NCBI GenBank assembly: GCA_025330725.1
Contig: JAIWND010000066.1
Span: 1-64,000, forward strand
Origin: Chlamydoabsidia padenii
Taxonomy: Eukaryota > Mucoromycota > Mucoromycetes > Mucorales > Cunninghamellaceae
Direction of reading: 5' to 3'
Length of the DNA: 64,000 nucleotides
The notes under the pieces are model-generated. The model was given only the letters and a program-made list of their open reading frames with translations, searched no databases and was not told where the DNA came from. The translations under genes and the position numbers were made by a program. Shown piece after piece: positions 24,401 to 35,000 of the stretch. The first letter of the stretch is position 1. The number at the start of each line of letters is the position of its first letter.

Positions 24401-25275
24401 AGCAAGACAGAAATAGGGAAAAGAAGAAGTAAACTAACTCTTAATAACCAATAGGATATGAATGAAAGGATCATCAAACTGAAGATTGCCGGTAAATCCT
24501 ATCAAGATGACAAGGATTATGCATTTGAAGCCAAAACTGTGGAAGAAGCTGTCAAACTACTCCAACTACAAACTCGGCTCGAAAAGGATACTTATCAAAC
24601 ATTCTCTGGCTTATCAGTCAGTGAAACCATTTACAAGTGTACGGTTCTCGGCAAACATGGAAAGGCTTTCAAAGTCAAAGCGGAATTCAAGGTGAATGAC
24701 AAACGGTAATACATTATAAATCGAAACATACATGCTGTTAAATCTTTAACTGCTTTTATCTAGGTTTTGGTGGGTAAAGTTACGGGCACTGGTCCAAGTC
24801 AGGGACTGGGAACAGCTGGAAAAGTTGGCGAAAAGTAAAAAATCACCCATTGGTTACGAAGTAATGTATACATGATATAGTTTGACACATGAAGGGAAAA
24901 AAAAAAACGCATTTATTTACTTATCATACTCACCTCCTTTTTTTTTGATGAATTGACAATGTAATTAGCCATTTGTCGAGGAATGCATCAAGGCCAAACA
25001 ACACCAAGAAGCTTCAAAATACATTCTCAAGTGCGATCCATCTAGCCGTCCCATGTTATTTGTCAAGATTGGTGCCTTCAAGGAAGCTGGGGAACAAGCC
25101 TTTATAAACAAAGACGTGGAAGGATTACGGTAAGTAAAGAACAGCCAAAAGAAAAAAGCATCATTAACGGGAATATGATATTTTTATATTACATAGACAA
25201 GTACGTTCCAAATGTACAAATCATACTGTGGTCCAAGAATTGGATTCCCTACTGGCTCAACTTTATGCAAAATGA
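21351..25275 (+). CDS. VPS16: Vacuolar sorting protein Vps16 (HOPS/CORVET)
   Basis: Core subunit of the HOPS and CORVET tethering complexes for endosome/vacuole fusion; it binds the SM protein Vps33. Nineteen exons, the most in this window: 21351-21389, a 14-nt microexon 21493-21506, 21600-21685, 21756-21862, 21952-22077, 22153-22410, 22480-22643, 22725-22894, 23005-23081, 23147-23272, 23335-23462, 23552-23681, 23769-23903, 24008-24116, 24195-24397, 24455-24705, 24764-24860, 24969-25129, 25197-25275. Junctions are in frame; about 819 aa (human about 839, yeast 798). The N-terminal propeller shows [30 protein letters not shown] and [19 protein letters not shown]. The C-terminal Vps16_C solenoid shows [20 protein letters not shown] and [19 protein letters not shown]. 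An in-frame ATG at 21342 is an alternative start. Confidence 0.93.
21430..21457. repeat. (AT)n microsatellite in VPS16 intron 1
   Basis: About 14 AT units within the first intron. Confidence 0.85.
23919..23966 (+). repeat. G-run cluster in a VPS16 intron
   Basis: Several G runs (including G9) on the sense strand just after a donor site; potential G-quadruplex former. Confidence 0.5.
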
Positions 25276-25319
25276 ATGGTCCTTTTTTTAGACTGGTGAT
25301 GACACAAAAAAAGTTTGTT

Positions 25320-25330
25320 TTAAAACCCCG
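25320..25330 (-). promoter_or_regulatory. CGGGGTTTTAA element variant
   Basis: One-mismatch form 124 bp before the vezatin-like ATG. A short upstream frame (ATG at about 25422, six codons) lies in the leader. Confidence 0.4.
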
Positions 25331-25454
25331 AATTACCATTTGGTTTTAAACTTTGGCTGGCAATCTTTTTTGATTCTCGCTTCTTTTTCTCTTATTCTCT
25401 CTTTTTATTATCATTAATCCATGAACGTGGGTATCAAATAAAACAGCATCACTA

Positions 25455-26215
25455 ATGTCGACTTGGATATCACTTTTATGCCCTTCCTTCCTTTACACAC
25501 TCTTTTATATATCCCTTCTCTCTTTGATCCTTTTATCACTCCCTCCTTACACCTCCATACAGAATCTACTTTTATCTACTCCCCCTTCCTCTTCTTTACC
25601 TTTTACAACAGCTCAATTATGGACATTCCTATTCTCACACATGGGCAGCGCTTGGAATCAAACTCGCTTGTTTTTGACACAAGTTACTGGCAATCTTTAC
25701 TTGAAAGGTGTCGCCAACTTGAAGGTAAAGCATTAGTAAAAGAAAAAGAGAAGACGACTTAATCTTTCTCTCTCTCTCTTTTTTTTTTTTTTTCTAGATC
25801 TTCCTCAGCTTTGCACTACCGGAAAGCGAAGAAACTGGGTTTGAAGAACAATTCAAATACTGTATCGTGACCTCCTCCGTTTTGAACGAAATATCCTCTC
25901 AACAATCGACCAACAGCTCAATCAGTGGATCAGCACCCAAGACTGTGAATTCACCAACCTCCATGACAACACAGGCAAACCAGCGACCTATACCATTGAC
26001 AATCTACTATGCAGCGATAGGACTGATAGTCTTCTCCAGTGTCCTACTCTTTGTATTCTCTTTTGTCAACTTTGTCGGTGCCTTGTGCTTTCATTGGACT
26101 CATCCTTCCTATTTACCACTTATTATTGTACAAGCATCCTTTCTCAGTATTCTATTTATAGTTTACCGAAATTTAGTAAGAGAAAAATGTATCAGTGCTG
26201 TTTAAATTTTTACTT

Positions 26216-26256
<41 letters not shown>

Positions 26257-27783
26257 TTTGCTTCTATAGCGATACATCAAGATACGAAGGACTTATCAAC
26301 ATTTACTACAACACTTGAAGCAAATCATTCATGACACTGGTGCCAGCGATTATTTGATGGATCAAGTTATCGACAAGATACGTGATGTAGAAACGATCTC
26401 TCAAGGATATACCCTCACGCCAGCAAACTCGACACTGGAGCAACCACGATCTCACCACTCACCACAAACACGGGGCATGCAACTTTTGGCTCGTTCTATT
26501 CTGATTCCATACTACAAATCAATCACAAGTCTCCTACAAGAATTGGCACCGCATACTCATTCTATCAATTTGGCGACCTTGCGTGGGATGTACAATGTAA
26601 AAGCACCTCTTACTGATGATGATGACGACTCGACCTCGATGGATGAAGAACAAGTCGACTATTTGGTGTATATGATTCGAACTAGTAGGCGGGAATGGTT
26701 TATGCGCTTATTGGCTTTGGAATTGATGACATTAGGTCATGATTCTGCTCGTCGGGATTATGAAATGATGCTGGATAGGGTCGAACGACTGATGATTGAT
26801 ATGGAACACCAAACTAAACTTGTCACCAGAAACATGAAAAAAGTCATGATTTCTGATCTTTGTAAGTATCAATTAAAAAAAAAAAAGGGGGGGGGAGGAG
26901 GAGAGGAGGAATTAGGTCTAGGAGAGATAGAGAGAGGGGGGGGTAACTAATCTTCACTTGGACTAACCAACCTGGTTATCTTTTGTCATGGCTTTTATAT
27001 ATATCTAGATGATGAACCGACAGATTATATGAATGAAACAAAGCCTAATCAGCGATCTCGAATGGTGTTAAACAAGTTAGTCCTTCTTGAAAAACACCTC
27101 CGCAACCTACAAACAAAGATTGTATTATGCCGACACGATGCTCAAGGAATCTCACATGATAAAGGTAATTATGACTGAATCTGGTAATTGGTTATCTTAC
27201 TTTCTTTCTTTCTCTTAGGTGCTGATTACTCTTTTAATCGTATTGGCGATCGATTTGGAAGCATGGAACAAGATATCTCTCATCTGCTGGCTCAGTGGGA
27301 CGAAAATAAGAATGTCATACATAATATCATCAACAGTAAACAATCTTCAACTTTGTTACCTTCTCCACCATCTTCACCTGCTACTTCAATCGACGGTACT
27401 GATACTTCATCAATGCGACCGCATGAACGTATATTGGCACCAATACCACCGAATCCTAGGACACACCCTTTGCCTCCTCTATCATCAACAGAGCAATCAT
27501 CACCGCCAGCCATACAACTTCCTTATATGACACCCACATCATCAATCTCGGATTATCAACTTCTTTCTGTAGCCACTACGAATTCAAATCTATCAAGTCG
27601 ACAATCCTGGATCACTGCTGCTGCAGTCGCCTCCTTTCTTGAAAGTAGACGTGTTTATCGGATGCAGACACAACATAAACAAAAGGTATTGTATAAAATG
27701 ATTAAAGTAAAACATGGCGGTGACACTTAATTCTTGTTTTATTATCTTGATAGGAAATATTGGTTGGATCTGATCTGATCTGA
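25455..27783 (+). CDS. Vezatin/Inp2-like myosin-binding membrane protein
   Basis: Exons 25455-25724, 25798-26175, 26270-26861, 27009-27164, 27219-27685 and 27754-27783; about 630 aa. The frame is fixed by splicing to ESEETGFEEQFKYCIVTSS; the competing overlapping frame from 25463 hits a stop after the first junction. An N-terminal hydrophobic stretch is followed by two central membrane segments (IPLTIYYAAIGLIVFSSVLL and YLPLIIVQASFLSILFIVY). Next is a vezatin-type helical region with DQVIDKIRDVETISQGYTL, then a Ser/Pro-rich linker. Members of this family (yeast Inp2, animal vezatin) are membrane receptors for myosin; peroxisome inheritance is the yeast role. If the last intron is retained, the protein ends at 27730 instead with a different tail. 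Family call is by motif recognition, moderately sure. Confidence 0.65.
26219..26255 (+). repeat. T37 tract in vezatin-like intron 2
   Basis: Poly-T run on the sense strand, 14 bp before the CTATAG acceptor. Confidence 0.75.
26887..26943 (+). repeat. Purine/G-run cluster in vezatin-like intron 3
   Basis: G9 run, GGA repeats and a second G9 run on the sense strand shortly after the donor. Confidence 0.5.
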
Positions 27784-28579
27784 TAGTCCTGGGCTTTTGC
27801 ATACCACAACTCTTATACAATAGAATCTTTTACCCCTTTATAGTAGCGTTGACTTTGTATAATAATAAAAACATTTATTTAAACAGTATCTTCTAAAGTG
27901 ATTGTAATGATGATATAAATTACCTTTTAGGGTACCAGTTATCACATATCAGTGGCATGTAACAGATTAAGACCAGTCGATTAAATCTTTTACTGCAGGT
28001 GATGGATGTACTTGAACACATAACATTCATGCATCTACAGCATACGGGACGTCAGCCCTCAACCCCGTGAAAGAAAGGATCTCATGAAAAACAAGGAGGA
28101 GCTTACGGAAACTAGAGAAAACAACCTAATGGTCTGGTGTATTCTTTTCTTTTTTTTCATTAACCTGCTTTTTTTTTTTATTACTTAATCATCGTCTAGA
28201 CTTGACTTTAGACTTCCCCGAGTGGCATGTATTCAATATGAATCCACGTAAGTTGAAAAGAATTCTATTGGTTGCATCATATGCATTATGTCGTCCATTT
28301 ATCTGGATACAATCAAACGTTGTTTTGTTTCTGTCTCTCCCTTCATCGTTTGTTTAGTCTCATTTAATAGTAAAAAGGGACATTCATGCTAATTTAAACC
28401 CAGGTCACCCTGCTGCTGTACCATGGAAGTTTCTTTCGATAGCTATGTTTGACAGTTCTAAATAAAGCATTTATCAATTAGGGTTAACGACTATCATATA
28501 TTTCTGAAAGGAACACTGATAAATGACATATTATGTCTCTTCTCCCCATTTTTACTATTTTTATACTTTGATGTGTACT

Positions 28580-28621
<42 letters not shown>

Positions 28622-28822
28622 TAAAACATATTCCAGGAGAGGGAGCATCAACACTACTGAGTCTCATTTTAACAGTGAAGAAACCATAACAGTATGAAAA
28701 TAACAATACTCGTTGTAGAGCATCTTTTGCATTGACATGTACCAAAAAAGGGACGAGCCTTTCCCTTCCCCCCAAAATCACGTAAATTGAACTCCCACCA
28801 GGCTTTGAAAGAACAAACTTAT
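27784..28822. other. Intergenic, no convincing gene
   Basis: AT-rich with a T39 run at 28582-28620. Frames crossing the run encode poly-Lys and are rejected. GTAAG- and TAG-like sites exist but define no open exons I can support. Confidence 0.4.
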
Positions 28823-29066
28823 TGCAAACCCCGCTTACCCTCGCCTTTAATCTTAAGAGAGCTCTACTGCCTTAATAGACAAGTGATGCTCATGACAAAA
28901 GTGACCATAAGCATTCCCTAGCCTATTTCCAACAAAGTTTACATGATGGCCATTGTACCAAGTCCACTGTATGGAGCAGTATAGCCTCAAGATCGTTTTA
29001 CCATGACTTTTGTAAAAAAAAAAAAAAGTTGCAGAATGGAAAATTGACACACAAGATAAAACTTAC

Positions 29067-29077
29067 TTCAAAACCCG
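29067..29077 (-). promoter_or_regulatory. CGGGTTTTGAA element in tandem repeat copy 2
   Basis: Exact CGG-NN-TTTGAA match at the repeat-unit start. Confidence 0.45.
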
Positions 29078-29315
29078 CTTACTCTCGCCTCGAATCTTGA
29101 GAGTGCTCTACTAGCTTAATGAACAAGCGATGCTAATGACAAAAGTGGCGATGTAGACATTATAGCCTATTTCCAACAAACTTTACATAATGACCAATAT
29201 ACCAAGTCCACTGTATGGAGCAGTATAGCCTAAAGATCGTTTTACCCTGGCTTTTGTAAAAAAAAAAAAAAAAAAAGTTGCAGAATGAAAAATTGACACA
29301 CAAGACAAAACTTGA

Positions 29316-29326
29316 TTCAAAATCCG
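29316..29326 (-). promoter_or_regulatory. CGGATTTTGAA element in tandem repeat copy 3
   Basis: Exact match at the start of the third unit, 249 bp from the copy 2 site. Confidence 0.45.
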
Positions 29327-29919
29327 CTTACTCTCGCCTTGAATCTTGAGAGTGCTCTACTGCCTTAATGAACAAGCGATGCTAATGATTAAAGTGGCGA
29401 TCTAGACATTATAGCCAATTTCCAACAAAATTTACATAATGGCCATTGTACCAAGTACCTTGTATGGAGCAGTATAGCCTCAAGATCGTTTTAAGCTGAC
29501 TTATGTGAAAAAAAAAAAAAAAAATTGTTGAATGAGATTGCGATTCGACGGTACTCATTTTCAAGCCTGGCCGGGGTTCAAATTATTCCTTTTTTTCTTT
29601 CTTTCTTTTAAACATTATCTACCAAGTCAAGGTGCATTCGTAGGCTCAACTTGAAACGAAAAACAAACAAACAAAAAAGAAGGTAATAATCAATAAAGTA
29701 CTAGTATAAATGTACTAATGTGCCCTTTGATAAAGACTTACGCAATAGGATCCTGAATGTGTCTGATGCAATAGAGTACAAATTCATGGTGGCCTCAGTA
29801 TACAAGGAAAGGCTTGGTTGTAAATAACTAGTCAAGTGAAATAACTTGGAAGCTTTCACGATAGGTAAAAAGGCTTTATGACTTTATATTGATGCGTACT
29901 AACCATTTCCTTTTTAACT

Positions 29920-30512
29920 AGAATCCCACGTCTATCTAACTCGTCTCATTACTACAACATTGCAACTCGGTACTTTGTTTGACAATTCTCAAGCACAGCT
30001 GAATGATGGTAAGCCAAAAGACGAATCAATGACACTTCACTCTAAACTCTTTTTTTTTATGAGGGGGTGGACCTCTTTAGTCTTATCGAAGATCAAGTCA
30101 AAGCAGCAACCACTTCTCTCTCTTCAAGAATGCGAAACCCAATTGCTGGACACTAGCAACAATAAACCACACAAGAAAACGATCGACTGGAAGGAACTGT
30201 ATATCGCCATCACTTACGACCGGGATTTAAAAAGAAGCTCACCGTGACCTTGATAGCCTCTGGCTTTGATGGCATACTACTTCGGAACAAGATGTGGCTC
30301 TTTGTTATCTATCCCCTTACATAATGCCAGCGGATTCAAGGGAAATCAGTCCTTTGAAAGGTAAGATGACGGATGGTTCAAACAATTCATGTCTAATCGA
30401 TTGTCTTTTGTTTTTTTTTGTTTTCTTTTTACAAGGAAACATTAATTGGCGGGGGCACACTTTGTACGTTGGTGGATTCGACAATAATGGGCGCATAGAT
30501 GATTCTCAATAG
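29920..30512 (+). pseudogene. Unrecognised coding-like fragment
   Basis: An acceptor at about 29921 (TTTTTAACTAG) opens a frame containing ESHVYLTRLITTTLQLGTLF. A possible intron (donor after LND at about 30008, acceptor near 30079) continues it through LSLQECETQLLD and DWKELYIAITYDRD to a stop at 30247. In another frame the sequence right after reads LTVTLIASGFDGILL, suggesting a frameshift. A further open stretch near 30435-30512 contains INWRGHTLYVGGF. Composition looks coding but I recognise no family and no intact start. A decayed gene is the simplest reading. Confidence 0.3.
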
Positions 30513-31446
30513 AAAAAAAAAACACCCTCAATGCTCGGCACACGTATCAAGAAACCGGATATTGAATAGTGATAGCATAGGAAATGGTTAATTACTTTAA
30601 TAAAATGATGTTATTTACGGAACACGGACTCGTAATGGTAGATGTAATGTAGCTCGGTAAAAAAAGGGTCATTGCTTTTTCTTTGGTAAAAATGTTGATA
30701 CCTATTTTTGTTGTTGTTATTAGACGTGGCTTCATGGTATCAAAAAGAATGAAATCATGCAAAGCGACACTTCAATCTCCTCCATGTCCGCTTTTAAAGC
30801 ACCTGGACCCTGAAGTCACGTGACAACCTCTCCACCAATAGAATCCATTTGAAACTTTTTGATATCCATTGAAAAAGGATGGGAAAGAAGCAAAGTATGA
30901 TTTCAGAAGCAAAGACCAAAAAAAAAAAAAAAAAGTAGGTCCCCCGTTAATCATTAGTGGAATAGCAGTGGCAATACACATTGATGTTATAAAGGTCAAT
31001 TATTCTTTTATTAAGGAATTCTTTGGTATAACATTTATTTAATACTACAGAGATGGTGAGTTATAACTAGTGGGAAGCGGGAGGGGAGGGGAAGATGAGG
31101 AGAAGGAATGTCTAATGTGTAAAATGTAACTAGAAATCCAACTAAGGATTACAGGAATACCTGGATGCTAACTACTTCTATTGCTAAAGAGACAAAGACA
31201 GATATAGCAGGTCTTACAAGGTTGTCCAGCATTACCTACAGAGACAAAATCAAAAAAAAAGGAGAAGGATGAGAGGTCTAGTGTGATATTATTTGCATTC
31301 CACCCACTCTGTATAAAGTACTATACCTTTTGATTGACTATGGTAGCATGTTCCAGTGGCAGCAGTTGAGTAACGATGGCAGAAAAAAAAGAAGAAGTGA
31401 AGAAAGTGAAAGAGAAGGAAGGAAGGGAAGAAAGAAAAAAAAACGC
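30513..31446. other. Intergenic, nothing recognised
   Basis: AT-rich sequence with short A/T runs. No RNA gene or protein exon could be supported. Confidence 0.4.
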
Positions 31447-31457
31447 CGGGATTTGAA
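31447..31457 (+). promoter_or_regulatory. CGGGATTTGAA element
   Basis: Exact copy 54 bp before the short ATG at about 31512, with a C/T-rich leader between. It supports a transcription unit here. Confidence 0.55.
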
Positions 31458-31511
31458 TTGTCACTGCACGCTATTATTTCTCCTTCTCTTTCACTTCCCA
31501 TGTAGCTTTTA

Positions 31512-32047
31512 AATGCTTGTGTAAGTACCCTCTTCCTACTTCATACAAAACAAATTAACTATTCTTTTATATATTTGCTTGTACTAAACCACTCTCTTCT
31601 TTGTTATTAATTATGTTGTAGTCTACCCTCCTTTGGGTCAACAAGATCTTTATTGGCATTCTCTTGACTTTGTGGACTGAACCCTGGTAGGAAGTTGCTC
31701 TATCTCTTTGGACTACTTGGTTGTATCTTTCTTTTGCTATGTCTTAACTACATTCAAGGTACATAGAAGTGAATGGAACTATGTGGAAGGTGTATGATTG
31801 TTATACTAATGCTCCCTTTGCTTTTTATCATCAGTATCATGTTACCCTCCTGCAGAAGAATGCTACCAAGGTCATGACAAAAGTAATCAATCATGAAGGC
31901 GATCGATCCTCATACAACATACTTATCTATCCTCCCCCCCCCTTTTTTTTATATAGAAATGCCCCTTACTTTGCTGCCATATTGCTTAAAGAAAAGAAGT
32001 ACGGATGCCTGTTATGTATTACTATGGATCAAGTTGCTGTTTGGTAA
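31512..32047 (+). CDS. Putative small multi-exon gene, structure unresolved
   Basis: A GTAAGT donor follows ATGCTTGT. The acceptor at about 31620 opens a frame reading STLLWVNKIFIGILLTLW, a likely membrane segment. A donor after the TG of a Trp codon (about 31689) joins to an acceptor at about 31758 (TTCAAG). The join gives EPWYIEVNGTMWKVYDCY and then AFYHQYHVTLLQKN. The standard donor leaves the first ATG out of frame with the membrane segment; a donor two bases earlier (GTGTAAGT) would fix it. The 3' end may be at 32047 or include another splice. No family recognised. Confidence 0.3.
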
Positions 32048-32446
32048 ACGATGATGATACCTCCCCTCTTGCTCAACAATGAAACTCAAACCACCTTATT
32101 GATGATGCTCGTCATGTTTAATTGACAATCAGTACAGGTAAAGGACCTTGCCGTTTGCCCTTTGATGCTGCCATCGTTTACTAACTGATGCTTTTGTCTT
32201 TTTTTTTTCTTTTCTTTTGTAGATGATGACGATGGCTACTCCCTCCCCTCAAAAATGAAATACAGGCTACCTGATGATGCCTCTCTTATCCATTGATGAT
32301 GATGACCTTGCCGATTGATGCTGCCATCGTTTGCCTCTAATGGTGCTGCCTTTTTATATGTATATATACTAATGAATGCTGATATCTGTAGTATGTAATA
32401 TAGTTTAGTATGTAGTATAGTAATAGTATAATACAGTTTAGCCCCC

Positions 32447-32490
<44 letters not shown>

Positions 32491-32836
32491 TAAAAACCAT
32501 CCAATAAACGAACAGTTTGAAAAGCAATATTACCGTACAAGACAACATACAGGAGCGTATGGAAGCGTATGGGAACGTATGTATGGTTTTAAGAAGGGCT
32601 GTAAACCAATACTTGACTGCATGTATCGTAAATAAAGGGTAATAGTATATATATCGTCCAACGGTGCGTACAGTGTATAACGTGTATCAAACCTGGCCCA
32701 TATCTTACCCACATCTGGCCCCGTTCTCGGTCCGGATTTTATGCAGGCACCAAAAACAAAACTTGGGCTCTAGAATGAGTCAAATTGGGGTCTAACGGGG
32801 CCGGAATTTTTCCGCTCGTGGGCCATTTGTAGTGGA
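32048..32836. other. Intergenic with degenerate duplication and T39 tract
   Basis: Two related segments (about 32045-32180 and 32215-32335) share GATGCTGCCATCGTTT (32164-32179 and 32317-32332) and similar flanks. A T run is at 32451-32489. No gene seen. Confidence 0.4.
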
Positions 32837-32847
32837 TTCAAAGCCCG
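32837..32847 (-). promoter_or_regulatory. CGGGCTTTGAA element, BBE-like gene promoter
   Basis: Exact copy, reverse orientation, 124 bp before the oxidoreductase ATG. Confidence 0.6.
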
Positions 32848-32971
32848 CAGATCCCAATAAATATCAGCGCTCTGAGGATTTTCCATCTCTCTTTCTTTAC
32901 GTTTAAAAAAATCTCTCTCTTTCTTTCCCTTTTATATATATAAATATATATATTTAAATTACTCATCCATC

Positions 32972-33344
32972 ATGTGTCAGTTTTGCGGTGTTGATCCAGA
33001 ATTCGCTACTTTCTTTGATAAAGAAGGCGCGACAACAGCAACAGCAACAACAACTACTACCACTCAACAGACAAGCGCACCAAACTATTTCCGCCTTAAA
33101 CCTGATCATCCACAGTACACCAAACTCACTACACCTCAACTAACGACATTTGCCTCGAAATTATCTTCTTCTGCTCAAGTCTTGTTGGCATCTCATCAAG
33201 GTGATGCTTTCCAAAAGGCTTCTCAACGTTGGTCAAATCAGGCTGTCAAAACTGCACTGGCCATTGTTAAACCTGCTACCCCTGAAGACGTGTCTAAAGC
33301 AGTAAGTAATAAACTAATGACATTTTATACTTGACTGACATTCG

Positions 33345-33385
<41 letters not shown>

Positions 33386-34699
33386 CGAATAGATCATCTT
33401 GGCAACAAGTCATGATATTCCTTTTGTTATCAAATGTGGTGGTCATTCCCCTAGTGGTGCCTCTAGTGTAGAAAATGGATTGGTGATTGATCTTGGTTTG
33501 ATGCGTCAAGTCTCTGTCAAGGCTGAAGAACAATTGGTGATCGCTGACGGAGGTTGTCTTTATGGTGATGTTTGTAAAGTAGCTGCTGATCATGGTCTTG
33601 CTTGTGGTAAGTAATTAGTACTGATGTTAGGGATTCATCCATATTAACCTTCTCTCTCTTCTGAATAGTGGGAGGCTCGACAAGTCATGTTGGTGTGGGT
33701 GGTCTTTCTCTCTCTGGTGGATACGGTTACTTGACTGGCGAATATGGGTAAAGCAAAGCAATATCAAAAGAATTCAATCGAAATATCACGACTAATTTTC
33801 TTTTCTTTAATCTTTGTAATAGATTGGCAACAGATAACATTGTAGGGGCTCAAGTAGTAACGGCGGAAGGCAAGATCCTGTGGGTGAACGAACAAGACCA
33901 TGCGGATTTGTTTTGGGGAATTCGTGGGGCAGGCAATCGACTGGTGGCCGTGACTAAACTTATCTTCAAGGCACATCGTATCTCTTCATCGGTATGGGGT
34001 GGGATGATTCAATTCAGTGGACAACATACAACACAAGTGGTAAATGCGTTGAATCAATGGTACCAACAAAAAGACGTCAAAGCAGCTGCTGGTGTGGTCT
34101 TGGGAAAGGTAGCTGATGGCCAAGCAGGATTGATTGTCTTCCCCTTTTACAATGGATCCACTACCGATGCCGAAACTTGTTTTGCTCCTCTCCTTGCTTT
34201 GGCTCATCTCCAATGTGATGTATCTTCTATGCCATTCTGGAAAATCAATACCCTCTGTGATCAACCTGGTTCTCTGTCAGGAGCACATATCGAATTCGGC
34301 TCGGCCAACATTCGTCCACCTTTACACGTCGATCATATTCAAGCCATATTGGATAAAGTGAATCAACAACTCGCTGCTGGTGCTTATATATTGATGATTC
34401 AACCCGATGGTATTATGAAGCATCAATCGACTGATATGGTGTTCCCTTGGCGTGATGATCACTTTGACGTCGGGATCTCCGTGGCGTGGCAGGAACCAGA
34501 GTTAACTGGCAAAATGACAGATTGGCTACACAAGGAATTCCAACCCGTGGTAAATGCACAAGGTCAGGTAGGTCGGCTTTACAGTAATCACTCTGACTTT
34601 AAGGGACCGGCAACAATGGAATTTGGTGACAACTTTGATAAATTAAAATCACTCAAGACCAAATGGGATCCCAAGGATGTATTTAAAAGTCTATTGTAG
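32972..34699 (+). CDS. FAD-linked oxidoreductase, BBE-like
   Basis: Flavoprotein of the PCMH/berberine-bridge group; substrate unknown. Four exons: 32972-33301, 33393-33606, 33669-33747 and 33823-34699; 499 aa. The FAD-binding half shows IVKPATPEDVSKA, the KCGGHSPSGASS loop with the His that usually binds FAD covalently, and VGGSTSHVGVGGLSLSGGYG, NIVGAQVVTAEG and LFWGIRGAGNRL. The C-terminal BBE segment is seen as GRLYSNHSDF...FGDNFDKLKSLKTKWDPKDVF. The second attachment Cys found in bicovalent members (C before P/T-VGVGG) is replaced by Ser/Thr (GGSTSHVGVGG), so mono-covalent FAD is predicted. No signal peptide; the N-terminus (MCQFCGVDP) has two close Cys and a Thr-rich spacer. Likely intracellular. 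Confidence 0.85.
33349..33385 (+). repeat. T37 tract in BBE-like intron 1
   Basis: Sense-strand poly-T run directly before the CGAATAG acceptor. Confidence 0.75.
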
Positions 34700-35000
34700 T
34701 AGTTTATAATAGTATATATAATATATATCATTGATCTAGTTAAATAAAAGCCTTTATTTTATTTGTTGTTGTAATACATTGATCGTACATGATTATGCAT
34801 TATCACCGACCTCTTTTTTTTAAAGGAGTAGTTAATTGGATCTTTATTTATGTTGGGTTTAAATAATAGAGGAGATATGTTAGGAGAGAGGGCATGGTAT
34901 ACATTTGTAAATATAAAAAAGTAATAATAGAATATGTATCATGTATGTGTATATGTAAAAATAAATAAGGTCAAAAGAGAGAGAGAAGGGGGAGGGGGAA
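34700..35000. other. Convergent 3' region
   Basis: 300 bp between the BBE-like and HSF stop codons; AT-rich with an AATAAA-type site. Nothing else seen. Confidence 0.5.

Larger units (their letters stand above)
28823..29535. repeat. Three tandem copies of a ~245-bp unit
   Basis: Copies at about 28823-29066, 29067-29315 and 29316-29535. Shared blocks include CTCTCGCC, GAGTGCTCTACT, TTTCCAACAAA, TATGGAGCAGTATAGCCT and AAGATCGTTTTA, then an A13-A18 run. Copies differ by scattered substitutions, so the array is not recent. Copies 2 and 3 begin with an exact minus-oriented promoter element; copy 1 has a variant (CGGGGTTTGCA). A 65-codon minus-strand frame in copy 1 is interrupted in copies 2 and 3. 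Confidence 0.85.

Noticed and set aside
25463..25762. Overlapping frame beginning MDITFMPF at the vezatin-like gene
   Set aside because: After the first splice it reaches a stop within about 16 codons, while the frame from 25455 continues into the conserved domain.
28494..28781. 95-codon minus-strand frame with poly-Lys
   Set aside because: It crosses a T39 homopolymer and has no recognisable domain or promoter context.
28853..29050. 65-codon minus-strand frame in tandem repeat copy 1 as a gene
   Set aside because: Equivalent frames in copies 2 and 3 contain stops, so it is not under coding constraint.
28823..29535. CRISPR array
   Set aside because: Three diverged ~245-bp units with no short repeats or spacers, in a eukaryotic genome.
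29572..29582. CGGGGTTCAAA as another promoter element
   Set aside because: The core is TTCAAA after CGG, i.e. the wrong strand of TTTGAA for this spacing; kept out of the count.
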